The notes beneath the pieces are model-generated. The model made no database searches, was not told the origin of the DNA, and saw only the letters and a program-made list of their open reading frames with translations. The position numbers and the translations under genes are program-made. Positions 43,901 to 47,286 of a DNA stretch of 64,000 nt are shown in pieces (the first letter of the stretch is position 1; the number at the start of each line of letters is the position of its first letter). The stretch is from Pisaster brevispinus (lineage: Eukaryota; Echinodermata; Asteroidea; Forcipulatida; Asteriidae), in assembly GCA_023634235.1 (NCBI GenBank), contig JAMKCF010000008.1, positions 11,988,676 through 12,052,675 on the forward strand, read 5' to 3'.

Positions 43901-45805
43901 TATGGATAGTGGTTAGATGGCGCTCAAAGAAAGCTGACTCATCAACCCAGATTGGACACTCTTGTAAAGGATCTGAAATAAGACAAATATGAAATAAATT
44001 TAAGGTAGGGTCATAGATTGGTTTTTGTCAATATAATACTGATATAAAAACTGTCACAGCAGGTACCAACTGCATCTCTGGCCACAAACAAGGGTGCTTG
44101 CTATGTGAACCAGAAACACTGAGGTTAGCCTCTTCTCTTCAACGATAAGTGTTCTAGGTTCTTTTAAGTGCACTAGGATCTAAGAATTAAAGTCCCATCT
44201 GAAGGACAAAGCAATCATGGTAAAGTATCTTTTTCAAGGACACAAGTGGCACAACCGGGACTCGAACCCACACTCTGCTGATCACAAACAACAGAGCATG
44301 GCTTGAGTCCGGTGCTCTTAACCCCTTCGCCACAACAAGCCACGTCCCATCTTGATTAAGGGATAATAAACTTGAATAGAAATTGAGATATATGGTCAAT
44401 GTAAGATGAATGACTATTTAGTTACAAACTAAGAGGAGAGGTTTTTAAAGGGATTTGAAGTTGCATAGCCAAATTTTCACCAAGAGGAATTTTAGAACTT
44501 TTTCTCTGAACGAATCTTGACAGATGATGCTGTTTAAAAACTTAAAATATCAACAACAAAAAATGCATATACCAAGCACAATGCACACAATACATGTAAC
44601 TTGCAAAATTGTTTGTACATGGCTGATGGACGTGAGATAATGTCAGTATCCCGATATTAATTCATACATCGTCTCATACACAGATGCATGTCGATAAAAA
44701 TTAATGTTTACAAACTGGGAAACCAGAAGATCCATTAACTTACTTGGTAGAAATTGAACACTTCGGAACTTAACAGTGCATGTCCCTACCCCAGCTGATT
44801 TGGTCGTGACGATGACATCACCAGTTCCTCTGCAGTTTGTAGTCCGACATATAATCTTACTAGGGGAGATCCAATCGGCCAGTAGCACACAGTTCACTCC
44901 ACAGATGGTCAGACCTTTAAACGATTCGCACAACAATGTTATAGGGCAGAGCTGCCAACAATTGCATCTTGCATTCAGGGACATTTTGTACAACATGTAG
45001 ATATTTACACCAATTTTACATTCAACAATAACGGGGAGAATATTTCCAGAATCAGGGAGATTTCAAATTTGTTCATCAGATCATGGTTTGTTTTCAGGAA
45101 ACTTTCTGCAGAATCAGGGAGAGTTGGCAGCTCTGGTAGGGGCACATTGCCTTCAAATCTCTGTAAAATGTTGTTGTTTGGTAATGCTCCTTTAGGCATT
45201 CAAGCGATGTTTGCGGTAGCACCATGTGTAAATCTATTTTGAGTACTGCTGGTTCCGATAAGAACCAGTGGTTGACAACTCAACGTTTTGATCAGTATGC
45301 TCTGATCGTCTTCAGGAAGAAAAAAGTTGCAAAAAAATGGCAAAAATTGAAAAAGTTGAAAATGCTATATATAAAGTAACCCTATGTGACCGTTGGATCG
45401 AGGATACGCTTATCGCAAGTTCGCAACTAAAGTAAGGGACACATTCAGCAGTGAAAGACATTCGGGGACGCTATGCGGCAGTAGACTGGTAATGACTATT
45501 ACAACTACCAACAGACATTTGCATTAAAATAATTGTTTTTGGAAAAGTAGGCATGCTCAGATTACTGGGTAATTGAATAAAATATTTATCTGGCACATGT
45601 ATCTCAGCTGTTTGTCAATCATTGCTTTAAATCCGGTAGGTTAATTAAAGGGTTTACTTTGACAGTTTACATATAACTCACCATAGAGGTCCTTTGCATT
45701 GATCCCAAGATTTTCTCCTCTGATGGTGACCTTTGTTCCTGGATGACCCTCTTTGGGGGACAATCCAGTCACCTTTGGGGGTTCTCTGATCTTCTTCTGA
45801 TTCAT
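1554..45805 (-). CDS. EXOC2: EXOC2 / Sec5 exocyst subunit, whole gene (27 coding exons)
   Basis: Sec5 is a core subunit of the octameric exocyst, which tethers secretory vesicles to the plasma membrane and is an effector of the small GTPase Ral. I assembled 27 minus-strand exons, all with GT/AG boundaries and matching phases, into 2841 nt: 946 residues plus stop (human about 924). The N-terminus (exons 1-2) is an IPT/TIG immunoglobulin-like fold; Thr13 and Arg29 align with human Thr11 and Arg27, known Ral-contact residues. The remainder is the Sec5 helical-bundle body, recognisable through motifs such as [34 protein letters not shown] and [10 protein letters not shown]. Residues about 241-251 form an acidic stretch longer than in the human protein. 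Exons 12-13 (residues 416-454) are poorly conserved and supported mainly by phase. One intron hosts a nested lectin gene. The start was chosen by alignment with the human N-terminus. Confidence 0.96.
1848..2045 (-). repeat. Dispersed repeat, reversed partial copy (family of 28500)
   Basis: Shares AAGTTTCAGCTGAATACAGT and GAGGTGACAGCAGG with the other copies. Between EXOC2 exons 27 and 26. Confidence 0.65.
2404..2463 (-). CDS. EXOC2: EXOC2 exon 26, residues 895-915
   Basis: Encodes [19 protein letters not shown], aligning with human SSFKQALEALPQLSSGADKK. 60 nt; acceptor TTTCAG, donor AAAAG|GTAAAT. Confidence 0.94.
3137..3377 (-). CDS. EXOC2: EXOC2 exon 25, residues 815-895
   Basis: The longest coding exon (241 nt). 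Encodes [20 protein letters not shown] and [20 protein letters not shown], matching the C-terminal helices of vertebrate Sec5. Acceptor ACCTAG, donor ACCAG|GTAAGT. Confidence 0.97.
3775..4054 (-). mobile_element. tRNA-derived SINE, family A
   Basis: On the minus strand the head resembles tRNA-Ser/Leu (GTGGCCGAGTGG A box, GGGTTCGAGCCC B box). A conserved body follows (AAGCAAGGCACTTGAC, CCTTCGGATTGG, GGTTCGCTCTGG). Lies between EXOC2 exons 25 and 24. Confidence 0.75.
4140..4281 (-). CDS. EXOC2: EXOC2 exon 24, residues 768-815
   Basis: Encodes [20 protein letters not shown], almost the human [20 protein letters not shown]. 142 nt; acceptor AAACAG, donor AAAAG|GTATCA. The 60-bp minisatellite lies in the intron before it. 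Confidence 0.96.
4418..5095. repeat. 60-bp minisatellite, about 11 units
   Basis: Eleven head-to-tail 60-bp units (GGTAGCGAGGCTGCTACCAG, then GGTAAGTGACGAGAGGTACC...), with diagnostic variants: GTAAGTG/GTTAGTG, TACCAATAC/TATCGAAAC, GAGGCT/CAGGCT. The outer units are the most diverged. Because 60 is divisible by 3, both strands give long repetitive but meaningless reading frames. In the intron between EXOC2 exons 24 and 23. Confidence 0.97.
5265..5560 (-). mobile_element. tRNA-derived SINE, family A
   Basis: Same body and tRNA-like head as the 3775-4054 copy (GTCGTGGGTGAGCAGATAAG, GGGTTCGAGTCCCGG). It ends only about 13 nt from EXOC2 exon 23. Confidence 0.8.
5574..5690 (-). CDS. EXOC2: EXOC2 exon 23, residues 729-767
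   Basis: Encodes [20 protein letters not shown], matching human EQRLLIVLSNCCYLERHTF. 117 nt, phase 0 to 0; acceptor TCCCAG, donor GAGAGG|GTGAGT. A SINE abuts the donor side. Confidence 0.95.
5850..6185 (-). mobile_element. Non-LTR retrotransposon 3' fragment
   Basis: Encodes [20 protein letters not shown] and [15 protein letters not shown], the conserved C-terminal end of LINE reverse transcriptase proteins. The rest of the element is missing. Intronic in EXOC2. Confidence 0.75.
6533..6672. repeat. Dispersed repeat (TATTTCCATATAGGAC type)
   Basis: TATTTCCATATAGGACTGTT, ATGGCAAAATAAAGGA and CAAATGACAAGGATCTA are shared in order with 16372-16500. Confidence 0.7.
6768..6837 (-). CDS. EXOC2: EXOC2 exon 22, residues 705-728
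   Basis: Encodes [20 protein letters not shown], aligning with human LSVDVSSPDLFGSIHEDFSL. 70 nt, phase 2 to 0; acceptor CTGTAG, donor CAATG|GTATGT. Confidence 0.9.
7523..7590 (-). CDS. EXOC2: EXOC2 exon 21, residues 683-705
   Basis: Encodes [20 protein letters not shown], matching the human [20 protein letters not shown] motif. 68 nt; acceptor TTCTAG, donor CTCAG|GTTAGC. Confidence 0.92.
7885..8250. mobile_element. MITE, diverged copy of the 21724 family
   Basis: Shares ordered blocks (ACTGGAGAGCTGTTGATA, GAGAAAGAGGTA, TTCAGGCAT, TGTTATTTATGCATATGTTG) with the intact copy, but both ends are eroded. Confidence 0.75.
8432..8491 (-). CDS. EXOC2: EXOC2 exon 20, residues 663-682
   Basis: Encodes 20 residues, [20 protein letters not shown], aligning without gaps to human VFQQPKTQEEVCQLSINIMQ. 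Two acceptor AGs exist 8 nt apart. Only the upstream one (exon edge 8491) keeps phase 0 with exon 19. Confidence 0.88.
8655..8815 (-). mobile_element. tRNA-derived SINE, family B
   Basis: The minus strand carries a tRNA-like head (TGGCTCAGTTGGTAGGGC) followed by a family-specific body (AACATTAGGG, GGAGACTGCC). Ends about 30 nt from EXOC2 exon 19. Confidence 0.7.
8849..8932 (-). CDS. EXOC2: EXOC2 exon 19, residues 635-662
   Basis: Encodes [20 protein letters not shown], aligning with human PCQFEQCIVCSLQSLKGVL. 84 nt, phase 0 to 0; acceptor GTACAG, donor GAGAT|GTAAGA. Confidence 0.93.
9076..9312. repeat. (CCCAAG)n hexamer array
   Basis: About 39 hexamers with scattered CCCATG, GGCCAAG and similar changes. 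Two further copies occur at 62168-62188 (GAGCCCAAGCCCAAGCC), so the motif is part of a dispersed repeat. Confidence 0.97.
9345..9537. mobile_element. MITE family with GGGCCCAATTTCATAGAGC ends
   Basis: 193 bp with inverted ends GGGCCCAATTCATAGAGC / GCTCTATGAAATTGGGCCC. The interior includes CACAAAAAGTAGCTAAACAC. Confidence 0.85.
9842..10080 (-). mobile_element. tRNA-derived SINE, family B
   Basis: Nearly full copy: AGATAGCTCAGTTGGTAGAG A box, TCGCAGGTTCAGGTCCCAC B box, and a body ending in GGTGATCCCTCTGTTGCC. Confidence 0.78.
10348..10418 (-). CDS. EXOC2: EXOC2 exon 18, residues 611-634
   Basis: Encodes [19 protein letters not shown] then ITSL, matching human [20 protein letters not shown]. 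71 nt; donor TTTG|GTAAGA. Confidence 0.94.
10617..10738 (-). CDS. EXOC2: EXOC2 exon 17, residues 570-611
   Basis: Encodes [20 protein letters not shown], aligning with human ALEIPNDLLQTIQDLILDLR. 122 nt; acceptor TGTCAG, donor GGAAG|GTGAGT. Confidence 0.95.
11378..11550 (-). CDS. EXOC2: EXOC2 exon 16, residues 513-570
   Basis: Encodes [20 protein letters not shown] and [17 protein letters not shown], matching the human QYGGWEVKCELSGQWL region. 173 nt; acceptor ATACAG, donor TGAG|GTGAGT. Confidence 0.95.
11907..11957 (-). CDS. EXOC2: EXOC2 exon 15 (51-nt), residues 496-512
   Basis: Encodes [17 protein letters not shown], phase 0 to 0, aligning with human KSGQIERSKNVRQRQNDFK. Acceptor ATTACAG, donor TTCAGG|GTGAGT. 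Confidence 0.9.
12591..12715 (-). CDS. EXOC2: EXOC2 exon 14, residues 454-495
   Basis: Encodes [20 protein letters not shown] and [19 protein letters not shown], aligning with human WRYKTPHRVAFVEKLTKLV. 125 nt; acceptor TTTTCAG, donor GCAGAG|GTAAGA. Confidence 0.95.
13235..13623. mobile_element. MITE-like element with GGGGTGCATTCCA ends
   Basis: Imperfect inverted ends GGGGTGCATTCCA / TGGAATGCAGCCC, 389 bp apart, non-coding inside. A related end occurs near 31797. Confidence 0.55.
14631..14672 (-). CDS. EXOC2: EXOC2 exon 13 (42-nt micro-exon), residues 440-454
   Basis: Encodes [13 protein letters not shown] in the variable linker before the KYSPPQRV motif. Acceptor ATTTAG, donor CTCAG|GTGAGA; phase 1 to 1, so it could be skipped without a frameshift. 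Confidence 0.72.
14994..15082. repeat. 37-bp near-perfect inverted repeat (hairpin)
   Basis: Arm 14994-15030 and arm 15046-15082 are reverse complements except for one position that would pair as G-U in one RNA orientation. The loop is 15 nt. Confidence 0.92.
15365..15640 (+). repeat. Degenerate direct repeats of about 65-75 bp, 4 units
   Basis: Four copies of GAAACTTTGCATGGTGGAGA-TACAATCTAGTAA-n-TAACACCATGT, decaying to the right. Related single copies lie at 34045, 37250 and 45185, so this is a local expansion of a dispersed repeat. Confidence 0.8.
16186..16257 (-). CDS. EXOC2: EXOC2 exon 12 (variable linker), residues 416-440
   Basis: Encodes [20 protein letters not shown] and a short remainder, corresponding to the poorly conserved Ser-rich linker of vertebrate Sec5. 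Identification rests on position, AG/GT borders (TTCCAG; ATCAG|GTTTGG) and phases 1 and 1 that fit both neighbours. Confidence 0.75.
16372..16500. repeat. Dispersed repeat, second copy (family of 6533)
   Basis: Ordered block identity with 6533-6672, interspersed with substitutions. Close to EXOC2 exon 12. Confidence 0.7.
16634..16746 (-). CDS. EXOC2: EXOC2 exon 11, residues 378-416
   Basis: Encodes [20 protein letters not shown] then [14 protein letters not shown], matching human YLSDLHASGDPAWQCIGAQ. 113 nt; donor AATGG|GTAGGT. Confidence 0.96.
16945..17100 (-). mobile_element. SINE, family B (body only)
   Basis: Carries the family-B body (CCCTAATGTTGGCAGTCTCC, GGAAGCGGCAGGAGGGGGAT) without the tRNA-like head. 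It abuts the 75-bp satellite. Confidence 0.65.
17123..18022. repeat. 75-bp satellite array, 12 units
   Basis: Twelve near-identical 75-bp units (AAGCTTTCCTAAATAATGTG ... ACACTGGTTACAAC). The main variation is G or A in CTACATGCACAG / CTACATACACAG. Variant order from the left is G A A G A A G A A G G A, a trimeric higher-order pattern. In the intron between EXOC2 exons 11 and 10. Confidence 0.97.
18103..18205 (-). CDS. EXOC2: EXOC2 exon 10, residues 344-378
   Basis: Encodes [19 protein letters not shown] and [13 protein letters not shown], matching human Sec5 closely. 103 nt; acceptor TGCCAG, donor ATCAG|GTGAGG. The 75-bp satellite begins about 80 nt beyond this donor. Confidence 0.96.
19198..19395 (-). 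mobile_element. tRNA-derived SINE, family B
   Basis: Reverse copy with GGATAGCTCAGTTGGTAGAG and the ordered family-B body up to the GGGATCACACCC block. Confidence 0.78.
19545..19910. repeat. Dispersed repeat with GGGCTCGAATTT ends
   Basis: GGCTCGAATTTGGGG at one end and AAATTCGAGCCCTG at the other. Interior GGCCGCCGGACTTGTACGG. Copies: 51637-51982 and a fragment at 52592-52685. Confidence 0.75.
19915..20090 (-). mobile_element. tRNA-derived SINE, family C
   Basis: Reverse copy with the same head (GTTGGCTCAGTGGTTTC), B box and GGGTTTTTCAGTCCC body. Ends about 35 nt from EXOC2 exon 9. Confidence 0.7.
20126..20207 (-). CDS. EXOC2: EXOC2 exon 9, residues 317-344
   Basis: Encodes [17 protein letters not shown], matching the vertebrate GDYDVVINDYEKAKSLF. 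82 nt, phase 0 to 1; first exon after the nested-gene intron. Confidence 0.96.
20867..20935. repeat. 21-bp tandem repeat, 3 units
   Basis: GAACTCTCGGAGGTGTTTAAT repeated three times, the last with one substitution. Confidence 0.92.
21724..22091. mobile_element. MITE with 24-bp TIRs (AAAGGCACTGGACAC...)
   Basis: Ends are AAAGGCACTGGACAC...TTTGGTAA and its inverse with one mismatch. The interior is non-coding. A diverged copy lies at 7885-8250, sharing the GGAGAGCTGTTGATA and CATATGTTGGGA blocks. Confidence 0.88.
22161..22343 (-). pseudogene. hAT transposase C-terminal fragment
   Basis: Reads [20 protein letters not shown] then [14 protein letters not shown], the conserved C-terminal dimerisation motif of hAT transposases. 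No upstream catalytic region is in frame, so this is a remnant in the large EXOC2 intron. Confidence 0.8.
22385..22530. repeat. (TCCGAG)n and CTCGAGACCGG palindrome cluster
   Basis: Repeated TCCGAG units and an 18-bp perfect palindrome, CTCGAGACCGGTCTCGAG. Shorter TCCGAG runs occur at 21435-21482. Next to the hAT remnant. Confidence 0.8.
22660..22800. repeat. AAGTC-rich degenerate repeat
   Basis: Multiple CAAGTCAAGTC units. A matching copy with the same flanks (GTTGCAACCAA, AGTCACAAAAATAA) occurs at 32388-32530. Confidence 0.65.
24125..24540. repeat. Dispersed repeat with GTATACCTTTGGTTTTTGG ends
   Basis: Shares ATTCGATCGTTTTAATCC, GCGGTTATGTCCAC and ACACAATCTGAGAAACG with copies at 42070-42580 and 53400-53725. 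Probably a non-autonomous DNA element. Confidence 0.7.
24545..24800 (+). mobile_element. tRNA-derived SINE, family B, with duplicated A box
   Basis: Forward copy. The A-box segment (TTAGCTCAGTTGGTAC) is present twice in tandem at 24714-24741, and GGTTCAAATCCCACC follows as B box. Confidence 0.75.
26014..26019 (-). terminator. Polyadenylation signal of the nested lectin gene
   Basis: AATAAA on the minus strand about 210 nt downstream of the lectin stop codon, a plausible poly(A) signal. It would end the lectin transcript inside the EXOC2 intron. Confidence 0.55.
26229..26449 (-). CDS. FReD lectin exon 4: C-terminal ligand pocket region
   Basis: Encodes [35 protein letters not shown] and ends EMKIRSKV then TAG. 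Relative to ficolins about eight residues containing the calcium ligands are deleted. The Cys-His of the usual ligand-site CHxSNLNG is Cys-Tyr here. Confidence 0.95.
26229..30701 (-). CDS. Secreted fibrinogen-related (ficolin-like) protein, nested in EXOC2 intron (4 exons)
   Basis: Four phase-consistent minus-strand exons give 993 nt, 330 residues plus stop. Residues 1-24 are a signal peptide ([20 protein letters not shown], then VESQ). Residues about 40-65 hold a Cys cluster (CVCQ, ICAR, NCGAGC) suited to disulfide-linked oligomers. Residues about 68-118 form an acidic/basic coiled coil. The fibrinogen-like domain starts near Tyr127 with [41 protein letters not shown] and SNLNG. This family binds acetylated sugars and other non-self ligands in invertebrate immunity. 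The canonical calcium-site loop DxDND is absent between residues 272 and 275. The gene lies wholly inside one EXOC2 intron on the same strand. Ligand and function are inferred from family. Confidence 0.92.
26574..26767. mobile_element. MITE family GGGCCCAATTT, second copy
   Basis: Same TIRs (GGGCCCAGTTTCCTAGAGC / GCTCTATGAAATTGGGCCC) and interior blocks as 9345-9537. In the intron between lectin exons 3 and 4. Confidence 0.85.
27227..27488 (-). CDS. FReD lectin exon 3: core of fibrinogen-like domain
   Basis: Encodes [20 protein letters not shown] and [20 protein letters not shown] through [13 protein letters not shown]. 262 nt, phase 0 to 1; acceptor TTAACAG, donor GCCG|GTAAGA. Confidence 0.96.
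27605..27885 (-). mobile_element. tRNA-derived SINE, family A
   Basis: Reverse copy with the same ordered blocks (GGTGCTGCAGTG, ACACGGGACCTACGGCTTTA, CTTGCTTAAGGACAC, CGGGACTCAAACCC). In the intron between lectin exons 2 and 3. Confidence 0.8.
27975..28129 (-). CDS. FReD lectin exon 2: start of fibrinogen-like domain
   Basis: Encodes [20 protein letters not shown] and [18 protein letters not shown], the first disulfide pair and the family hallmark. 155 nt; acceptor TTGGTAG, donor TGGACA|GTGAGT. Confidence 0.95.
28500..28915 (+). repeat. Dispersed repeat with ATGAATCGTTTCTCAGATTT core
   Basis: Core plus GCTGCAGCCAGAGA and CAAAAAGTAGACACTGTATT blocks. Related copies: 54960-55405, 25715-25950 (partial), 1848-2045 (reversed), 44005-44085 (fragment). 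In lectin intron 1. Confidence 0.75.
29066..29167 (-). pseudogene. Decayed duplicate of lectin exon 2
   Basis: In frame this reads [20 protein letters not shown] followed by AFR, clearly related to exon 2 ([23 protein letters not shown]). It lacks the first Cys and breaks before the [11 protein letters not shown] half. The acceptor-side intron is also related (AAAGTTTG and C-rich tracts at 29195-29260 versus 28150-28225), as is downstream sequence (28376-28480 versus 30085-30195). The whole unit was duplicated inside intron 1 and one copy degraded. Confidence 0.75.
29288..29400 (-). mobile_element. SINE, family B (tRNA-like half)
   Basis: Contains GATAGCTCAGTTGGTAAAGC and a B-box-like block on the minus strand. 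Truncated by AT-rich DNA. In lectin intron 1. Confidence 0.65.
29480..29665 (-). mobile_element. SINE, family B (second adjacent copy)
   Basis: A further reverse copy with GATAGCGCAGTTGCTAGAG and the GGGAGATCGCC body, interrupted by a 17-nt insertion. Confidence 0.6.
30291..30321. repeat. Poly-T / poly-G homopolymer tract
   Basis: A T run directly followed by about 17 G. 25 nt from the lectin exon 1 donor, so prone to sequencing error. Confidence 0.9.
30347..30701 (-). CDS. FReD lectin exon 1: signal peptide, Cys cluster, coiled coil
   Basis: 118 codons plus one base. The hydrophobic leader is followed by Cys-rich motifs and a heptad-like helix ([20 protein letters not shown]). The donor is GAAG|GTAAGA. 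A homopolymer G tract lies 25 nt beyond the donor. Confidence 0.93.
31469..31688 (-). CDS. Exon-like fragment with KWSWLE...CxxC domain (BED/hAT-associated type)
   Basis: Encodes [16 protein letters not shown] and [20 protein letters not shown], resembling the N-terminal zinc-binding domain that precedes hAT-type or uncharacterised invertebrate proteins. Only the first two zinc ligands are present. The His pair would need a further exon that I could not place. The possible donor (CTCACAG|GTGTTT) is weak. It may be a domesticated or dead transposon piece, or the first exon of an unplaced gene. It lies between the lectin gene and EXOC2 exon 8. Confidence 0.45.
32388..32530. repeat. AAGTC-rich degenerate repeat, second copy
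   Basis: Same family as 22660-22800. Unit AAGTC repeated imperfectly about nine times. Confidence 0.65.
32913..33058 (-). CDS. EXOC2: EXOC2 exon 8, residues 268-316
   Basis: The best conserved exon: [20 protein letters not shown], then [15 protein letters not shown]. 146 nt; acceptor TTTACCCAG, donor AAAAG|GTAAGA. Followed in transcript order by the large intron holding the lectin gene. Confidence 0.97.
33827..33958 (-). CDS. EXOC2: EXOC2 exon 7, residues 224-268
   Basis: Begins AIHGSLV (human AIHQKLE) and ends [10 protein letters not shown]. Between them lies an acidic insert, [11 protein letters not shown], longer than the vertebrate loop. 132 nt, phase 1 to 1. Confidence 0.95.
34225..34470 (+). 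mobile_element. tRNA-derived SINE, family C
   Basis: Head GGTTGGCTCAGTGGTTTCC, B box TGGTTCGAATCCCAC, then a body ending in TGTGTAATAAACTAACTAAC. A reverse copy is at 19915-20090. Confidence 0.7.
35405..35725. repeat. CA-rich microsatellites
   Basis: (CA)n at 35409-35431 and broken CA-rich runs at 35610-35720. Responsible for the Cys/Val-rich spurious frames. Confidence 0.9.
36135..36390 (+). mobile_element. SINE, family A head with a different 3' body
   Basis: Begins with the family-A head region (GGTTGGATGCCTGGTCATGA, CTTGTGTCCTTGAGCAAGG) but continues into an unrelated tail ending AAAGCGCCTGATC. Looks like a chimeric or distinct SINE subfamily. Confidence 0.6.
36962..37157. mobile_element. 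MITE family GGGCCCAATTT, diverged copy
   Basis: GCCCAATTTCATACAGC ... AGCTCTGTAAAATTTGG ends, with the shared AAAAAGTAGCTAAGCACA interior. Confidence 0.75.
37624..38242. mobile_element. MITE-like element with AAAGCCGTGTTC ends
   Basis: AAAGCCGTGTTC at the left and GAACACGGCTTT at the right, about 620 bp apart. Sub-terminal sequence is only partly inverted (GGTAAACTAACC / GGTTAGTTTACC). Confidence 0.75.
38421..38630. repeat. Degenerate array of ACTCAGGTCACAYG-like units
   Basis: About fourteen short units of roughly 14 bp built on ACTCAGGTCA, with AGGTCA intact at least seven times. In EXOC2 intron 6. Confidence 0.8.
38715..38816 (-). CDS. Candidate extra (cassette) exon inside EXOC2 intron 6
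   Basis: A 102-nt open segment between a good acceptor (GTTAACTACAG) and donor (CTG|GTAGGA), phase 1 at both ends. It could insert 34 residues into EXOC2 between exons 6 and 7 without a frameshift. It reads [33 protein letters not shown]. Vertebrate EXOC2 has nothing here, and I do not recognise the peptide. It may be chance or an exon of another transcript. Confidence 0.3.
38979..39178. mobile_element. MITE family GGGCCCAATTT, fourth copy
   Basis: ACCCAATTTCATAGAGCTGC ... CTCTATGAAATTGGGCCC with the canonical interior. Confidence 0.83.
39955..40020 (+). repeat. Telomere-like TTAGGGG run
   Basis: GGGGGTTAGGGGTTAGGGG and continuing to GGGGGTTACAGG: four or more G runs, capable of a DNA G-quadruplex. 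About 20 nt from the EXOC2 exon 6 donor. Confidence 0.85.
40036..40163 (-). CDS. EXOC2: EXOC2 exon 6, residues 181-224
   Basis: Encodes [14 protein letters not shown] and [17 protein letters not shown], aligning with human FEQLKMAVTNLKRQ and the STFFEAQDALS helix. 128 nt, phases 2 and 1. A telomere-like G-rich run lies about 20 nt beyond its donor. Confidence 0.95.
40331..40400 (-). CDS. EXOC2: EXOC2 exon 5, residues 158-181
   Basis: Encodes [15 protein letters not shown], nearly identical to the vertebrate [13 protein letters not shown] segment. 70 nt; acceptor CTCACAG, donor ACAAG|GTAAAC. Confidence 0.95.
40868..41700 (-). mobile_element. 5'-truncated non-LTR retrotransposon (reverse transcriptase C-terminus)
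   Basis: An open frame covers the palm/thumb end of a LINE reverse transcriptase: [47 protein letters not shown] and the terminal [16 protein letters not shown]. It is intact for over 230 codons but lacks the catalytic FADD region. The 3' end runs into an (AAT)n tail (40868-40945), typical of such elements. A SINE abuts its truncated 5' side. Confidence 0.85.
41722..41832 (-). mobile_element. SINE, family B (tRNA-like half)
   Basis: AAAGCTCAGTTGGTAGAGCG with B box GGTTGCAGGTACGAATCC on the minus strand. Sits at the truncated 5' end of the LINE fragment. Confidence 0.65.
41995..42035 (-). CDS. EXOC2: EXOC2 exon 4 (41-nt micro-exon), residues 144-158
   Basis: Encodes [13 protein letters not shown], aligning with human FSQKDLEMLFHGM. 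Acceptor TTTACAG, donor GATGG|GTAAAT; phases 2 and 1 agree with its neighbours. Confidence 0.92.
42068..42580. repeat. Dispersed repeat, second copy (family of 24125)
   Basis: Starts AAAGGCAAAGTATACC, includes GCGGTTATGTCCACACAGGA, ends CAAAGATATACTCTCCCTTT. An internal restart near 42210 suggests two nested partial copies. Confidence 0.7.
42870..43200 (+). mobile_element. tRNA-derived SINE, family A (forward)
   Basis: Forward copy: GGTTTGTGGCTTGGTCTCAA, CTTGAGCCCGACACTTAACC, then TTTCATTGTGACAACGAT near the end. That tail also occurs alone at 33500-33575. Confidence 0.65.
43837..43972 (-). CDS. EXOC2: EXOC2 exon 3, residues 99-144
   Basis: Contains [13 protein letters not shown], aligning with the vertebrate AVWVDEMNYYD segment just after the IPT domain, followed by a Pro/Ser-rich link. 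136 nt; acceptor TTTCAG, donor CTTC|GTAAGA. Confidence 0.93.
44120..44345 (-). mobile_element. tRNA-derived SINE, family A
   Basis: Reverse copy with GGACAAAGCAATCATGG, AAGGACACAAGTGGCAC, CGGGACTCGAACCCACAC and a terminal CTCTTAACCCCTTCGCCAC. Between EXOC2 exons 3 and 2. Confidence 0.75.
44744..44914 (-). CDS. EXOC2: EXOC2 exon 2, residues 42-99
   Basis: Second half of the IPT/TIG domain, with [16 protein letters not shown] and [14 protein letters not shown] matching Sec5 without gaps. Acceptor TTTAAAG, donor CCAA|GTAAGT. 171 nt, phases 1 and 1. Confidence 0.95.
45682..45805 (-). CDS. EXOC2: EXOC2 exon 1 (coding), residues 1-42
   Basis: Starts [20 protein letters not shown] and carries the first half of the IPT/TIG domain, including the conserved VTIRGENLG. 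Ends in phase 1 at TATG|GTGAGT. The exon continues 5' as untranslated or upstream-coding sequence to an acceptor at 45836. Confidence 0.95.
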
Positions 45806-47263
45806 CTCCTCCGGGTGTATCAGTACGGATTCAAAGCTGAAATCGAGGTTTCACAAACAGCTAAAACAGAAGCAAGTGAAATGATCAGAACTGCTTGTCT
45901 TACAACCCTAATCCTCCCAAATCCTTCTATATCCTCTTTGCCAAAATGAAGAATTCAGAAGGACTGAGGATTAGGCCCCCAACTCAAGGTTTTGAAAAAC
46001 TAGCTACATTTCTGCCATTGACAGCGTGTGTCAAAATGACAAGACTTTGATGTCATTTGTGGGATGTTGCTTTGTTATTATGTAACATGAGTGATGACTT
46101 CACAAATCTTTCTGAAAAGCACCGGAGCAGGGTTTTCAAAATGATATTTTTTGTTTTTTACACAATTAAAATCTGTTTAATCTCACGTGAACACATTTTA
46201 AATGAATTTCAAGCAACGATCACTTGTTGCCGTTTTCGTTCAAGCTAGTCTTTAAGTTGAAGTTCGTGCACACAAATTTGAATTGCGTGCTATCCTATTT
46301 ATTATAGTCCAGAACTGAGAAACGATACTGACACAAACTACACAGTTTACTTATGCATTTCCTGAAAACAAGGTCATCAATAACACACATGGGAATCCAC
46401 CAGCATCACTCGTCCAGTGCTTTGTCACAAGAAATTACAACTCAAGTGCTTGAGCTTCATTTGATGTTGGAAAGGGTGCAAAAAATGCACTGCCCTGCTC
46501 CAAAATTGATAAAGGAGCCCAATCTCGAGATGGAGCCCAAGCCGGCAATAGCCAAGGACGCTTTGCAGCATTGATTCCAAAACAATTATTCCCTGCCCGT
46601 TATTTTGAATGAGGCAAAGTCATGTCCAGGCAAGGTTGGTAATGGTATCTTCACCGTTATTTAGACCTTATCCTACTATTTTTAAACAAATATTCAGAGT
46701 GTGGGGTAGAGAAGTTTGTGTGTCTATTTTTGGGGGTATTTATTGTGAAACTGAAAAAAACTATACTACTTAAAATTTAATTTTGTCAAGGAGTGACATG
46801 GAGCTTCCAAAGAATAGCTCCACGCCAGAAACTGGTGAATGAAACTAAGTAGTATTATAAAAATGTTACAATATTGTTTATGTTACTGTTTAATGGTGTT
46901 GTATTCATTACTCATCCCCATGCCCATCTCTTCCCCATCTCATTCTTTTACGTACCTACTGACTGACTGTACCTCTATTCTTTTTTTGATTGTTATTTGT
47001 TATTCAATTTATCTTTCATCTTGACTGTCCTTGATGTAGACATTCCTTACTTTGTATGTAAATGTTTGTATTTTGAATGGGCAAACTTTCCGCTGCCCGC
47101 CACCAATTTATCTCCCTAGGCCTAAGTTCTGGTTAAATTTCACTTAATTATATTCTTACCTATCAAGGAGGGTTTACCGAACATATACAGCCAGAAAACA
47201 GGCAGAATTTAACAATTCTAAAGGCTTAAAAAGGTGTCCCAAAATCGCAAGGCTTCGTCTTAC

Positions 47264-47286
47264 AGTGAGATGAAAACAAACGCCAT
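47264..47286 (-). CDS. EXOC2: Possible upstream first coding exon of EXOC2
   Basis: On the minus strand an ATG in a good initiation context (ACAACATGG) opens MAFVFIS and reaches a GTAAGA donor in phase 2. Spliced to the acceptor at 45836, it runs in frame through [10 protein letters not shown] into the EXOC2 start, adding 18 residues. No in-frame stop separates acceptor and start. Vertebrate EXOC2 has a non-coding first exon, and an in-frame fit has a one-in-three chance of arising at random, so this is tentative. Confidence 0.3.
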
